Shown: positions 34,171-45,460, counted from the first letter of the stretch. The stretch: DNA of 64,000 bases from Bin5 sp965116395 (GCA_965116395.1 OZ220684.1:2294001-2358000), one strand, 5' to 3'. Numbers and translations: made by a program. Notes: a model not told the origin generated them from the letters alone.

Positions 34171-35805
34171 TTACATATGTTGCGAGATCTCTGTCTCTTT
34201 CGCAGTGATGAACTCCAGCAGCACCGGCACGCCTTCCTCTGTCTTCTGGATGCCGCGCTCAATCGCCGGGATGATCTGGTCCGGCGTCTCAATTCTCTCG
34301 CCGTAACCGCCGAACGCTTCCGCCATCTTGGCATAGTTGCCGGAGATATCGGTCGCGCCGTACTTCTGTTGAGAGACCGGCATCACCGGAATCTCAATCG
34401 CCATCGAGAAGTTGTTGAACAGAACCGACAGAATAGGAATGCGCTCCCGCACCGCGGTTTCAAAGTCCATACCGGTAAAGCCAATCGCGGCGTCGCCCCA
34501 CACATTGATGCAGAGCTTGTCCGGGCAGGCCAGCTTGGCGCCCATCGCCAGACCCAGACCGTAGCCCAGCTGCGTCGTCTTGCCCCAGCCAATATAGGAG
34601 AGCGGCGTTTCTGATTTCCAGAAAGGCGAAAGCTGATCGCGCGGGCTGCCGGCATCATGCGTGATGATCGTATTGGGCACATCAACCGTCGCGTAAAGAT
34701 CGCGAATCACCCGGTAAGGCGAGAGCGGCGCGTCGTCGCTGTTGACCTTATGCGCCCACTCGCTCTCCCATTTGGCATTACTATCGGCAATCCTGGCCGC
34801 GATCTCGGCCTGCCTGCCCCGCGTCTGCCCGCCCAACCGTTCCGACACAGCCGCAAGCAACGCCCGCAGCGTAAGTTCGGCATCCCCGACCAGAGCGTGC
34901 TGGCTCACGACATCTTTGTTGATATCGGCCGGATCCAAAGTGGCATGGATGATCGTCTTGCCAGCCGGCATACGGACTCCGAAGCTGGTGAAGCTGAAAC
35001 TGCAGCCAATGCCAAAAATTACGTCGGCGTCGTTGAGAAACTCTCCGACCGCCCTGGAGTGGGAACGGTTGGCCGAGCCGAGGCTCAAAGGATGTGTCTC
35101 AGGGAAGGCGCTCTTGCCGTTGAGCGTCGTCGTCACCGGCGCCTCCAGCAGCTCCGCCAGCTCCTTCAGCGCGCCCCACGCCTTGGCATAGTGGACACCC
35201 TGGCCGGCATAGAGCACCGGCCGTTCCGCCGCCACCAGCATATCCGCCGCCCGCTCCACATCCGCCGGGTCCGGCCCGTAGCGCAGCGGCCGCACAGGTG
35301 TGTACTCGAACTCCGCCACTTCCGCAGAGGAAACATCGGCAGGAATCTCCACCAGCGCCGGCCGCGGCCGCCCGCTTCGCACCGCCGCGAACGCCCGCCG
35401 CATCGCATCCGCCGTCATCTCCGGCGTCGTCAACTGCTCGCTCGACTTGGTGACCGAAGCATAGCTCTGGGCAGAGTTAAAGTTGGGCTGTACCTGGTTG
35501 ATCGCCCGCGGATAGCCGCCCGGCAGCACCACGATCGGGGCGGAATCGCCGAATGCCTGCGCCACGCCGCCGAATGCGTTCTCTGAACCGGGCCCCGACT
35601 GCATGCAGAAGACACCTATCTTGTCGCCCGAACTCAGGCGGCTGATCGCGTCCGCCATGTGCAGGCCGATGCGCTCCTGCCGCACGATAATTGTGCGGAT
35701 GTCCAATTTGGCGGCCGATTCGATCAGATAGTTTACCGGATAGGCAAAAAGAATCTCCGTGCCCTCCTCTTTCAGGCAGTGAGCGACAACGTCAACGACT
35801 TGCAT
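34171..35805 (-). CDS. Thiamine-diphosphate-dependent enzyme (acetolactate synthase-like)
   Basis: 544 residues with the three-domain POX/ALS architecture: N-terminal Pyr domain with activating Glu44 (VRQERIG), a central domain (about 190-330), and the C-terminal PP domain with the ThDP motif WGDAAIGFTGMDF ... LFNN. The family includes acetolactate synthase, oxalyl-CoA decarboxylase, glyoxylate carboligase and sulfoacetaldehyde acetyltransferase; the sequence shows no clear subgroup signature. No regulatory subunit gene (ilvN) is adjacent, which argues against a biosynthetic AHAS. Neighbours suggest 2-oxo-acid catabolism. Confidence 0.88.
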   Translation of the reverse strand: MQVVDVVAHCLKEEGTEILFAYPVNYLIESAAKLDIRTIIVRQERIGLHMADAISRLSSGDKIGVFCMQSGPGSENAFGGVAQAFGDSAPIVVLPGGYPRAINQVQPNFNSAQSYASVTKSSEQLTTPEMTADAMRRAFAAVRSGRPRPALVEIPADVSSAEVAEFEYTPVRPLRYGPDPADVERAADMLVAAERPVLYAGQGVHYAKAWGALKELAELLEAPVTTTLNGKSAFPETHPLSLGSANRSHSRAVGEFLNDADVIFGIGCSFSFTSFGVRMPAGKTIIHATLDPADINKDVVSQHALVGDAELTLRALLAAVSERLGGQTRGRQAEIAARIADSNAKWESEWAHKVNSDDAPLSPYRVIRDLYATVDVPNTIITHDAGSPRDQLSPFWKSETPLSYIGWGKTTQLGYGLGLAMGAKLACPDKLCINVWGDAAIGFTGMDFETAVRERIPILSVLFNNFSMAIEIPVMPVSQQKYGATDISGNYAKMAEAFGGYGERIETPDQIIPAIERGIQKTEEGVPVLLEFITAKETEISQHM

Positions 35806-35942
35806 GCTATGGTCTCCTTAAGTGTGATTTCATTCTGGTATCAGGACGCCTCGCAAAGGCTGCACCCTGGGCTCGCGCGACTCTCGCCCGCTTTTAGCCT
35901 ACACGCAATCCAGGGAAAGCGCGTCTTCCATCTAAACGTACA

Positions 35943-36893
35943 TCAGTAACCGCGTTCTATACCTACCGTATTCTGTAGCGGTTCGCCATTCAGAAAGCGT
36001 TTCAAGTTCTCTCTCATAATGTGCCTGACATTGGACGTGGTCTGGACCGATGAGGGCGAACTGTGCGGTGTGATGAACAGATTCGGCGCGTCCCACAGCG
36101 GATCGTCCGCCGGCAGCGGCTCCGTGGCTGCCACATCCAGCGCCGCCCCGGCCAGCTTGCCCTCCTCCAACATCCGGATCAGAGTCGGCTCATCAATGAT
36201 GCCCCCGCGCGAGATGACGATGAAAAAGGCGTCCTGCTTCAGCAGGGCCAGTTCGTCCGGCCCTATCATGCCCCGCGTCTGTGCAGTGATTGGGACTGTC
36301 ACCACCACCACGTCCGAATCCCGCAACAGCGCCGGCATGCCGTCCATCAACTGCAGGTCCGAAACATAGTCCGGCTTCTCCATCGGATTGACGTCGACCG
36401 CGCTCACATCCATATCAAAAGCCGCCGCCCGTCTTGCAATCTGCCGGCCGATATTCCCCAGGCCGACGATGCCCATTTTCAGACCAACCAGACCCACCAG
36501 CCGCGTGCCCTCGGGGACACCCCACTCGTGCTGCTGTTGCGCTTTGTGAAGCGGACCAAACCCGCGCGTCAGGAACACCAGCATCCCCATCGTATGCTCT
36601 GCAATCGTCGTGGCATGCGCGCCCCGCGTATTGCAGACGGTTATCCCCCGCTCCGCCAACTCTGGCACATTGGGCATCCATTCCACGCCCGCGCTGGACG
36701 CCTGGATCCAGCGGATATTGGGCGCAGCCTGCAACTGGCTGCTGTTTATCGGGCCGAAGGCGGCCTCGGCGTCGGCTGCCTGCGCCGTGATCTCCTCAGC
36801 CGTATCCGCAAGCACAAACTCCACCTGCGGAAACTCATGCCGGAAGTCATCCACAAATCTGTCGACCCACCCCGCTGTTATCAGAACTTTCAT
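35943..36893 (-). CDS. D-2-hydroxyacid dehydrogenase
   Basis: 316 residues. NAD-binding GLGNIGR, catalytic Arg in ISRGGIIDE, Glu in ATEPLP and His in ITPHSSPS follow the D-isomer-specific 2-hydroxyacid dehydrogenase pattern. MKVLITAGWV is chosen as start with GGAGA five bases before it; a much longer upstream frame has no family similarity. The short linker between the two Rossmann-type lobes fits the glyoxylate/hydroxypyruvate reductase branch (GhrA-like). Separated by 137 bases from the ThDP gene, same strand. A palindromic heptamer pair at 36940-36972 lies just upstream. Confidence 0.88.
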   Translation of the reverse strand: MKVLITAGWVDRFVDDFRHEFPQVEFVLADTAEEITAQAADAEAAFGPINSSQLQAAPNIRWIQASSAGVEWMPNVPELAERGITVCNTRGAHATTIAEHTMGMLVFLTRGFGPLHKAQQQHEWGVPEGTRLVGLVGLKMGIVGLGNIGRQIARRAAAFDMDVSAVDVNPMEKPDYVSDLQLMDGMPALLRDSDVVVVTVPITAQTRGMIGPDELALLKQDAFFIVISRGGIIDEPTLIRMLEEGKLAGAALDVAATEPLPADDPLWDAPNLFITPHSSPSSVQTTSNVRHIMRENLKRFLNGEPLQNTVGIERGY

Positions 36894-36939
36894 TGTGCTC
36901 TCCATCATGAGGCTGAACGCTGTGGTGAAAAATGATTCG

Positions 36940-36972
36940 TGGTTAGTGGGCCTGCTATCCACTAACCACTGA
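36940..36972. repeat. Inverted pair of heptamer units (11-bp perfect stem)
   Basis: GTGGTTAGTGG (from about 36940) and CCACTAACCAC (to about 36970) are perfect inverted copies of two repeat units with a ~10-base loop. It could form a cruciform or hairpin ahead of the hydroxyacid dehydrogenase gene. Confidence 0.6.
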
Positions 36973-37123
36973 GGTCCTGCCATTATACACCAGAACAGCA
37001 GCGGTACAGCATAGGCGCTCATAAAGCGAAACGGCAGTGCATCAGCCAACGAAAGCGGTCAAACGGTACGCCCCCGCCCTCGTCCTATCCCCCTTTTGCC
37101 GAACTGCGCCGCACCGCCGTAAT

Positions 37124-37152
37124 TTGTGGCTGCAATTGCGTTGTGCTATAGT
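37124..37152 (+). promoter_or_regulatory. Promoter of tRNA-Val
   Basis: TTGTGG (37124-37129), 17-base spacer ending TGC, TATAGT (37147-37152), 16 bases before the tRNA. Extended -10. Confidence 0.6.
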
Positions 37153-37167
37153 TGAATCCTTACATAC

Positions 37168-37242
<75 letters not shown>

Positions 37243-37269
37243 CTGGGCCGTTGCCGAACAACGTGGTTC

Positions 37270-37596
37270 GGTATGGTGCCGCCGGCTCCATAATTTGGGA
37301 GAGATAGCGGCAGCGTGATACTTTGGCCGCGGCCAGTCAAACATGAGCAGGGTTTCCGTCAGAGACGAAACTGACAGTGTTCTGAAGCAATCTCGCCGCT
37401 GCACGCAGCGGCGAATTAGACAACTTCTCTGCGCTGGAGTTCAGGCTGGAGAGTATATATCTTCTCCTTCTACCGAACACACCTCACTTGATGGCTCGGT
37501 GTAGGTACGTTCGGTATATTTCTGTGAAGTCTGCATGTTTACCGTCCGGCCAAGTAGCACCGGTTCTCGATGAAGAGCACTTTAGGAGGAAGACCA
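37270..37596 (+). promoter_or_regulatory. Structured leader of Cache lipoprotein gene, copy 1
   Basis: A ~320-base leader clearly homologous to 42010-42330 ahead of the second Cache lipoprotein. Hairpins: TGCCGC/GCGGCA (37277-37282, 37307-37312), a GTTT..CGTC/GACG..AAAC stem near 37346-37370, an 8-bp stem CGCCGCTG/CAGCGGCG (37394-37413) and a long interrupted stem near 37473-37520. Stem bases differ between the copies while pairing is kept. Candidate cis-regulatory RNA. Confidence 0.5.
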
Positions 37597-38670
37597 ATGC
37601 GCAATCGTATTTTCCATATCAGAATGGCCGTCGTCCTGGTGGCCGCCGCCGTTTTCCTGTCCGGCTGCTATCACATGATGTCACCCCGTACCTGGAAACC
37701 GTCCCTTTCGCGCATGGACCGAATGGTTCATCCGGATCGAATGGATAGAACGGACTCTCAGGATAAAATGGGCGGAATGGATAGAACGGACTCCCAGGAT
37801 AAAACGGGCCGGATGGATAGAACGGACCTTCAGAATAAAATGGGCCGTTCGGACCGTTCCGACGCCAAGCAAGGCGGGCACGTTTCCAAGGCCGATCGTC
37901 CTGGCTACACAGTGGCCATGGTAGAGAAGGCCCTGCGAATCTACGACGCCAAAGGGCGAGAAGCGACGGTCGAATACTACAACTCCCAGGAAAGCGTGGA
38001 CGGCGAGTGGTATGTATTTATTGCCGACGAAAACAACATCTTAATCGCCCACCCCAATCCCGTCTACGTGGGCGCAAGCCTGATGGACGAGACCGGCATC
38101 GATATCACCGGCTATAAGCACGGCGCAGTGATCGCCACTGCCACCGAGGAGGGGAAATGGATAGACTATATCTTCCTCAACCCTGCCACCGGCCAGCAGG
38201 AGTACAAGCATGCCTGGGCGGTGAGGCACGATGGGCTGATCTTCGTTTCCGGCTGGTACCAGGTACTCCCGACGTTGTCGCTGGGCGTAACCAAGACGGA
38301 TCCTGCTGAGTACACGGTTGCCTTTGTCGACCGTGCGCTTCGCCACTACGAAGCGCATGGCCGCGAGAATACCGTCGCCCATTACAACACGCCGGAAAGC
38401 GTCGATGGATCCTGGTATATCTACATCTTCGACGAGGATGATCTGTTGATCGCCCACGCCAATCAGGATCTGTTGGGTATGGACTTGAAGGAAGAATTAG
38501 GCCTGGACTCCGCCGGCTATCATTTCGGCGACGACATGGTGGAAACGACCGCTGAGGGGTTGTGGGTGCACTATGTCTTCGTCAACCCCGCCACCGGCGA
38601 GGAGGAGACTAAGCATGCCTGGGCCGTGCGTCACGATGGACTGATCATTGGCTCCGGCTGGTATGAATAA
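37597..38670 (+). CDS. Lipoprotein with two Cache domains
   Basis: 357 residues. Signal peptide with lipobox LSGC (Cys24) marks it as an outer-surface lipoprotein; I start at MRNRIF because AGGAGG is seven bases upstream. Residues ~44-80 contain a short Met/Asp/Arg-rich 11-residue tandem (MDRTDSQDKMG). Two ~130-residue modules of the sCache_2 type follow (YTVAMVEKALRIYDAKG, YVFIADENN, WIDYIFLNPATG, HDGLIFVSGWYQ; then a second). Cache domains bind small metabolites in chemoreceptors and kinases, but here no output domain follows, so a binding-protein or sensor-partner role is inferred. Paralogue at 42331 has six modules. Confidence 0.8.
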   Translation: MRNRIFHIRMAVVLVAAAVFLSGCYHMMSPRTWKPSLSRMDRMVHPDRMDRTDSQDKMGGMDRTDSQDKTGRMDRTDLQNKMGRSDRSDAKQGGHVSKADRPGYTVAMVEKALRIYDAKGREATVEYYNSQESVDGEWYVFIADENNILIAHPNPVYVGASLMDETGIDITGYKHGAVIATATEEGKWIDYIFLNPATGQQEYKHAWAVRHDGLIFVSGWYQVLPTLSLGVTKTDPAEYTVAFVDRALRHYEAHGRENTVAHYNTPESVDGSWYIYIFDEDDLLIAHANQDLLGMDLKEELGLDSAGYHFGDDMVETTAEGLWVHYVFVNPATGEEETKHAWAVRHDGLIIGSGWYE

Positions 38671-38714
38671 ACCTTCGGCGGGTGCCCTCTGGGCGCAGTG
38701 ATAAGCCTGAAATA

Positions 38715-38750
38715 CAGGGGCGCTCGACCGGGCGCCCCTGTTCTTCTTTT
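38715..38750 (+). terminator. Intrinsic terminator of Cache lipoprotein gene 1
   Basis: CAGGGGCGC/GCGCCCCTG stem (38715-38723, 38732-38740) with loop TCGACCGG, followed by TTCTTCTTTT. The same hairpin with the same loop recurs after the second Cache gene. Confidence 0.85.
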
Positions 38751-38797
38751 ACGGCGCTAACATACAGAGACGAAAGAAACCTTTCCACAGGTGTTTC

Positions 38798-40045
38798 ATG
38801 TTGATTGACGGGCTTCCCCACGGGAGCGCAGTGCAGGCCGCAGGCGCAGCCTATACCGGCCAGCTCGAACAACTCATCGACCTCTGCATCTCCGTCCAGC
38901 AGATACCCTCCCCCACCGGCGCCGAAACCGAACGGGCCGCCTGGGTGGAGAACCGCATGCAGGCCATCGGCCTGGCCGACGTAACGCGCGATCAATTGGG
39001 CAATGTCTATGGCCGCGTCCGCGGCCCGCGACCGCAGGCCCAACCCGCCCTGCTCGTCTCCGCCCATACCGATACCGTCTTCCCACCCGAAACCGATCTG
39101 CGCCTCCGCCGCCTGAACAATGGCTTCCTCCGCGGACCGGGCATCGGCGACAACTCGACCGGCGTTGCCGGCCTCCTCATTCTGGCCGAAACCCTGACGC
39201 AACTCGCCCCCCCGCCCGTCGACATCTGGCTGGTCGCCAACTCGATGGAAGAGGGTGTGGGCGACCTGCGCGGCATGCGCCGCGTCGTAGATCGGCTTGA
39301 TAAAGAGGCGGATGGAGCAATGCGCAGCGCAGGCCCTTCCCGCAACGGGCGCGGCGCCCTCGGGGCTGTGATCGTGCTCGAAGGAATGGGGCTGGGCCGC
39401 ATCGTCCACCAGGCCCTCGGCGTGCGCCGCTATCGCACATCCGCCGTCGCGCCGGGGGGCCACAGTTGGGGTGATTTCGGCGCAGCCAGCGCTGTTCACG
39501 GCCTGGTATCGCTGGCCGAAGAAATGCTGAAACTACCGCTGCCGCAAACACCCCGTACAACCTTCAATATCGGCCGCATCGGTGGCGGCACCTCCGTCAA
39601 TACCATCGCCCAGGAAGCGTGGATGGAGTTGGACCTGCGCAGCGAATCTCCACCAACGCTCGTCTGGTTGGACGGGCAGATAGAAAAGATCGTAAAACGC
39701 CACGTGCGGGCGCACCACGCACACCGCGACGGCCTGACTCTACGCCTTGAACAGATCGGCGATCGGCCCGCAGGCGCGCTCCCCTTTCAGCATCCGCTCG
39801 TACAAGCCGCCTCCACCATTCTGCAGGAGATAGGCGTCAAGGAGCGCACTGACGCGCGCGTCAGCAGCACAGATGCCAATGTGCCCCTCAGCCGTAACAT
39901 TCCCGCCGTCTGCGTGGGCCTTACCGACGGCGGCGACGCCCACCGTCTGAGTGAATGGATCAACCCATTGCCGTTGGTAAAGGGGATGCAGCAGCTGCTC
40001 TACCTTACCTGGTGGAGCGCTGCGTGGTTGACTAATAGTGGCTAG
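38798..40045 (+). CDS. M20-family metallopeptidase
   Basis: 415 residues. Zinc ligands of the di-zinc M20 fold are seen: HTDT (His85, Asp87 region), GIGDNS, the general-base pair EEG (MEEGVGD), and DAHR near the C-terminus; the lid/dimerisation domain lies at about 200-315 (APGGHSWGDFG, TSVNTIAQEAWMELDLR). M20 enzymes hydrolyse di/tripeptides, acylated amino acids or carbamoyl compounds. The 50-residue insertion around 160-185 is odd. The start follows a weak Shine-Dalgarno; its first 16 codons were duplicated downstream at 45015. The C-terminus LTNSG-stop is a heptamer-repeat sequence. Confidence 0.88.
   Translation: MLIDGLPHGSAVQAAGAAYTGQLEQLIDLCISVQQIPSPTGAETERAAWVENRMQAIGLADVTRDQLGNVYGRVRGPRPQAQPALLVSAHTDTVFPPETDLRLRRLNNGFLRGPGIGDNSTGVAGLLILAETLTQLAPPPVDIWLVANSMEEGVGDLRGMRRVVDRLDKEADGAMRSAGPSRNGRGALGAVIVLEGMGLGRIVHQALGVRRYRTSAVAPGGHSWGDFGAASAVHGLVSLAEEMLKLPLPQTPRTTFNIGRIGGGTSVNTIAQEAWMELDLRSESPPTLVWLDGQIEKIVKRHVRAHHAHRDGLTLRLEQIGDRPAGALPFQHPLVQAASTILQEIGVKERTDARVSSTDANVPLSRNIPAVCVGLTDGGDAHRLSEWINPLPLVKGMQQLLYLTWWSAAWLTNSG
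40026..40045. repeat. Heptamer-like tract at the 3' end of the M20 gene
   Basis: GGTTGACTAATAGTGGCTAG carries period-7 units and ends in the TAG stop of the gene, comparable to the fabF end (GATAGTGGTTAG). Confidence 0.45.
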
Positions 40046-40164
40046 CGACAAACCTCGGCGGCCTGTGGTCTTACCTGTCCACGGGCCGCGACTCACTTCG
40101 CATTCACAAAACGAAGTGGTAGCCTACCTGACCACACCCACTGCAGTACACAGGAGCAACGGAG

Positions 40165-41979
<1,815 letters not shown>

Positions 41980-41982
41980 TGT

Positions 41983-41993
41983 CAAGACACTGT
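41983..41993. repeat. 11-bp direct repeat flanking the duplicated segment, left
   Basis: CAAGACACTGT occurs here and at 45061-45071, bracketing the second Cache leader, gene, terminator and truncated peptidase start. Confidence 0.55.
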
Positions 41994-42009
41994 GGAATGA
42001 TCAGTTTTG

Positions 42010-42330
42010 ACCGCCGCCGCCTCCGACAGCTTGTAGATTCGGCGGCAACCTGATAATTTGGCTGCGGCTCGTCAGACGTGCGCAGGTTTGGCGAAAGAGC
42101 GAAACCGGTCGTGTCTTGAACCATCCGCGCCTCTTTCCAGCAGAGGCGCACGTGATTATTTCTGGCGCAGGAGTTCAAGCTGGAGAGCATACGCTTTTTC
42201 CTTTTGCCGAACACACCTCACTGGATGGCTCGGTGCAGGTGTGTTCGGTATGTTGCTGTGAAATCTGCATGTTTAACCGTTCGGCCCGGAACCACCGGCT
42301 CTCAATGAAGAGCGCTACAGGAGGCAAATG
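42010..42330 (+). promoter_or_regulatory. Structured leader of Cache lipoprotein gene, copy 2
   Basis: Homologue of 37270-37596. Stems: GCCGCCG/CGGCGGC (42013-42019, 42040-42046), GGTTT-GC/GC-AAACC near 42079-42104, GCGCCTCT/AGAGGCGC (42127-42134, 42142-42149) and a near-perfect 11-bp stem CCGAACACACC/GGTGTGTTCGG near 42205-42250. The third stem has a wholly different sequence from copy 1 yet the same length and place. Confidence 0.5.
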
Positions 42331-44886
42331 ATGCCCAATCGTTTATTGCTAAGTAGACTGGCAGCCGTACTGGTGGCTGCCGCCGTATTTCTGTCCGGCT
42401 GTGATCAATATATGCTACCCAGTTCGCAAATGGATGGCGCCGTCACCACGGAAAGCAGGGAGGTTACCAAGGCCGATCGCTCGGGGTACACGGTGGCCAT
42501 GGTGGAGAAAGCTCTGCAACGCTACGACGCCCAGGGGCGGGAAGCCACCGTTGACTACTACAACTCTCCCGAAAGCGTGGACGGCGAATGGTACGTCTTC
42601 ATCACTGACGAGAACGACGAGATAATCGCCCACGCCAACCCGGATCTGCTGGGTGAGAGCCTGCATGGCCCTGTAGGGGTGGATATAACCGGCTATCGAC
42701 AAGGCGAAGCGATAGCCAGCGCCACCGAGGAGGGGAAATGGGTCGATTACATCTTCCTCAACCTTGCCACCGGCAACCAGGAGTTCAAACATACTTGGGC
42801 CGTGCGCCGCGACGGGCTGATATTCGCCTCCGGCTGGTATCAGATTCTGCCCGATCTCTCCCGTATCGCCCCCACCAAGGCCGATCGTCCAGGCTACGCC
42901 GCCCATCTTGTTGAACAGGCCATCCAGCGCTACAAGACCGAAGGACGCGAAGCCACCCTCGAATACATTAACTCGCCCGCAAACCTTGACGGCGAATGGT
43001 ATGTCTTCCTCATCGACGAAGACGACATCCTCATCGGCCACCCCAGAGAGGAGCTGCGCGGACAGTATTCCATAGGCGATGAAATTGGCGAGCTCGGCGT
43101 CGATGTCACCGGATACCGTTACGGTGAACTTCTGCACAGTGTCGACGAGGAAGGCCTCTGGGTCGACTACTTCTTCCTCAATATCGCCACCGGCAACCAT
43201 GAGTACAAACATACCTGGGTCGTCAGTCATGACGGCCTTATCTTCGGCTCTGGCTGGTATCAGGTCCTGCCCGGTCTGGAGTTGGGCGCCGCCAAAGCGC
43301 ATCCTGTGGCCTACACGGTGGCCATGGTAGAGCGGGCCCTGCAACGCTATGAAGCCCAGGGCCGACACGCGACGGTCGAGTACTACAACACACCGGAGAG
43401 CGCGGACGGCGAATATTATGTCTTCATCTTCGACGAGAGTGATCAGTTGATCGCCCACGCCAACCCGGATCTGCTGGGTATGGACTTGAAGGAAGAGTTG
43501 GGCGTCGATGTCACCGGCTATCGCTTCGGCGACCTGATGCTCAGCGCGACCGAAGAGGGACTGTGGGTGGACTATCTCTTCCAAAACCTTGCCACCGGCA
43601 ACCAGGAGTACAAGCATTCCTGGGTGGTCAAGCGGGATGGGCTGCTGTTCGGCTCCGGCTGGTATCAGGTTCTGCCCAGTACGGAATTTAGCGCCACCAA
43701 AGCGCATCCTGTGGCCTACACGGTGGACATGGTAGAGCGGGCCCTGCAGCGTTATGAAGCCCAGGGCCGGGAGGCGACGGTCGAGTACTACAACACACCG
43801 GAGAGCGCGGACGGCGAATATTATGTCTTCATCTTCGATGAGAGTGATCAGTTGATCGCCCACGCCAACCCGGATCTGCTTGGCATGGACCTGAAGGAAG
43901 AGTTGGGCGTCGACGTCACCGGCTATCGTTTCGGCGACCTGATGCTCAGCGCGACCGAAGAGGGACTGTGGGTGGACTATCTCTTCCAGAACCTTGCCAC
44001 CGGCAACCAGGAGTACAAGCATTCGTGGGTGGTCCGGCGGGATGGGCTGCTGTTCGGCTCCGGCTGGTATCAGGTTCTGCCCAGTACGGAATTTAGCGCC
44101 ACCAAAGCGCATCCTGTGGCTTACACGGTGGACATGGTAGAGCAGGCCCTGCAACGTTATGAGGCCGAAGGGCGAGAGGCGACGGTTGAGTACTACAACA
44201 CACCGGAGAGCGCGGACGGCGAATATTATGTTTTCATCTTCGATGAGAGTGATCAGTTGATCGCCCACGCCAACCCGGATCTGCTTGGCATGGACCTGAA
44301 GGAAGACCTGGGCGTCGATGTCACCGGTTATCGCTTCGGCGACCTGATGCTTAGCGCGACCGAAGAGGGACTGTGGGTGGACTATCTCTTCCAGAACCTT
44401 GCCACCGGCAACCAGGAGTACAAGCATTCCTGGGTGGTCCGGCGGGATGGGCTGCTGTTCGGCTCCGGCTGGTATCAGGTTCTGCCCACTCTGTCTACGG
44501 CCGTTACCAAGGCGCGACCGGCCGAATATACCGTCGCCGTGGTCGACCACGCGCTTCGATACTACAAGGCCTATGGCCGGGAAGAGACGGTCGCCTACTA
44601 CAACACACCGGAGAGCGTGGACGGGGAATATTATGTCTACATCTTCGACGAGAGTGATCAGTTGATCGCCCACGCCGACCCGGATCTGCTGGGTATGGAC
44701 TTGAAGGAAGAGTTGGGCCTGGACTCCACCGGCTATCATTTCGGCTCCGACATGCTGGAAGCGACGGCGGAGGGACTGTGGGTACACTATGTCTTCGTCA
44801 ATCCTGCCACCGGCGAGGAGGAGACCAAGCACGCCTGGGCCGTGCGCCACGATGGACTGATCATTGGCTCTGGCTGGTATGAATAG
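42331..44886 (+). CDS. Lipoprotein with six tandem Cache domains
   Basis: 851 residues. Lipobox LSGC at Cys24, as in its paralogue; the second of two ATGs is chosen because AGGAGG then has six bases of spacing. Six sCache_2-type modules begin near bases 42466, 42874, 43291, 43696, 44101 and 44506. Units three to five are almost identical in DNA and spaced exactly 405 bases, a recent tandem expansion; units one and two are older, and unit six matches the last unit of the 37597 paralogue. No membrane or enzymatic output domain. A modular extracytoplasmic ligand binder is the best reading; the ligand is unknown. Confidence 0.82.
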   Translation: MPNRLLLSRLAAVLVAAAVFLSGCDQYMLPSSQMDGAVTTESREVTKADRSGYTVAMVEKALQRYDAQGREATVDYYNSPESVDGEWYVFITDENDEIIAHANPDLLGESLHGPVGVDITGYRQGEAIASATEEGKWVDYIFLNLATGNQEFKHTWAVRRDGLIFASGWYQILPDLSRIAPTKADRPGYAAHLVEQAIQRYKTEGREATLEYINSPANLDGEWYVFLIDEDDILIGHPREELRGQYSIGDEIGELGVDVTGYRYGELLHSVDEEGLWVDYFFLNIATGNHEYKHTWVVSHDGLIFGSGWYQVLPGLELGAAKAHPVAYTVAMVERALQRYEAQGRHATVEYYNTPESADGEYYVFIFDESDQLIAHANPDLLGMDLKEELGVDVTGYRFGDLMLSATEEGLWVDYLFQNLATGNQEYKHSWVVKRDGLLFGSGWYQVLPSTEFSATKAHPVAYTVDMVERALQRYEAQGREATVEYYNTPESADGEYYVFIFDESDQLIAHANPDLLGMDLKEELGVDVTGYRFGDLMLSATEEGLWVDYLFQNLATGNQEYKHSWVVRRDGLLFGSGWYQVLPSTEFSATKAHPVAYTVDMVEQALQRYEAEGREATVEYYNTPESADGEYYVFIFDESDQLIAHANPDLLGMDLKEDLGVDVTGYRFGDLMLSATEEGLWVDYLFQNLATGNQEYKHSWVVRRDGLLFGSGWYQVLPTLSTAVTKARPAEYTVAVVDHALRYYKAYGREETVAYYNTPESVDGEYYVYIFDESDQLIAHADPDLLGMDLKEELGLDSTGYHFGSDMLEATAEGLWVHYVFVNPATGEEETKHAWAVRHDGLIIGSGWYE
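43291..44505. repeat. Three-unit 405-bp tandem repeat inside the Cache lipoprotein gene
   Basis: Units start at 43291, 43696 and 44101 with the shared opening CCAAAGCGCATCCTGTGGC. Each is 135 codons, so copy-number change keeps the frame. A fourth, more diverged unit follows at 44506. Confidence 0.9.
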
Positions 44887-44930
44887 ACTTTCGATGAGCG
44901 CCCTTCTGGCGCGGTGATTAACCAGAGAGG

Positions 44931-44966
44931 CAGGGGCGCTCGACCGGGCGCCCCTGTTGTTCTCCT
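44931..44966 (+). terminator. Intrinsic terminator of Cache lipoprotein gene 2
   Basis: CAGGGGCGC/GCGCCCCTG with the loop TCGACCGG as at 38715, followed by TTGTTCT. The T-tract is weaker than in copy 1. Confidence 0.75.
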
Positions 44967-45014
44967 GCGCCGCTCAGGAGCAGTGACGCGCGTAACAGTT
45001 TCCACTGGTGTTTC

Positions 45015-45062
45015 ATGCTGACAGATGGGCTTCCTCACGGCCGCCGAGTGCAGGCCGCGCCA
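45015..45062 (+). pseudogene. Duplicated 5' end of the M20 peptidase gene
   Basis: ATG plus about 15 codons read MLTDGLPHGRRVQAA, matching MLIDGLPHGSAVQAA at 38798. Homology stops at the CAAGACACTGT direct repeat (45061). It is the truncated distal end of the segmental duplication. Confidence 0.75.
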
Positions 45063-45071
45063 AGACACTGT
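45061..45071. repeat. 11-bp direct repeat flanking the duplicated segment, right
   Basis: CAAGACACTGT, identical to 41983-41993, exactly where similarity to the first segment ends. Confidence 0.55.
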
Positions 45072-45339
45072 AAACATGATTGGCTCCGGCCGCCGCCGGC
45101 CAAACATGAAGGCTCCCCTTCAGAATTCGACCCATCGCCAGCCATCCTCAAACCATACAATTTCCGCACATCCTGATTCAGACAACGACCGCCCCAATAT
45201 CAGCGACATATCTTTGTCCACTTGAATGCATTTCGGATCTGGGCTGGCCCGGAGTTGCCGGCCGCGCAACCCGGTCTACCCCCAGTGGTAACCACAAAAT
45301 CGACCCTATTTTTGTGTGTGCTATGTCCTTTTTTCAAGT
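45072..45339. other. Intergenic region between the duplication and the infC promoter
   Basis: No gene recognised. A short GC hairpin (GGCTCCGGCCGCCGCCGGCC) lies near 45079-45100. Confidence 0.35.
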
Positions 45340-45368
45340 TTGACGTAACACTTTCGCAATGATATACT
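45340..45368 (+). promoter_or_regulatory. Promoter of the infC operon
   Basis: TTGACG (45340-45345), 17-base spacer, TATACT (45363-45368). The start codon of infC is ~180 bases further on, leaving a long leader. Confidence 0.7.
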
Positions 45369-45460
45369 CGCGGATGATTTGGAGTCGATAATTCACCGCA
45401 GATGTATTCTGACAGCAGCCCCTTTTGAATCAGGTCGTTCAATGCGCTACTACGTTACTA

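Noticed and set aside
43291..44505. 405-bp repeats as a possible CRISPR or satellite
   Set aside because: Units are coding, in frame, without spacers, and encode a recognisable domain.
42415..44850. An 811-codon minus-strand frame
   Set aside because: Antisense of the six-module Cache gene; the long open frame arises from its codon bias and repeats.
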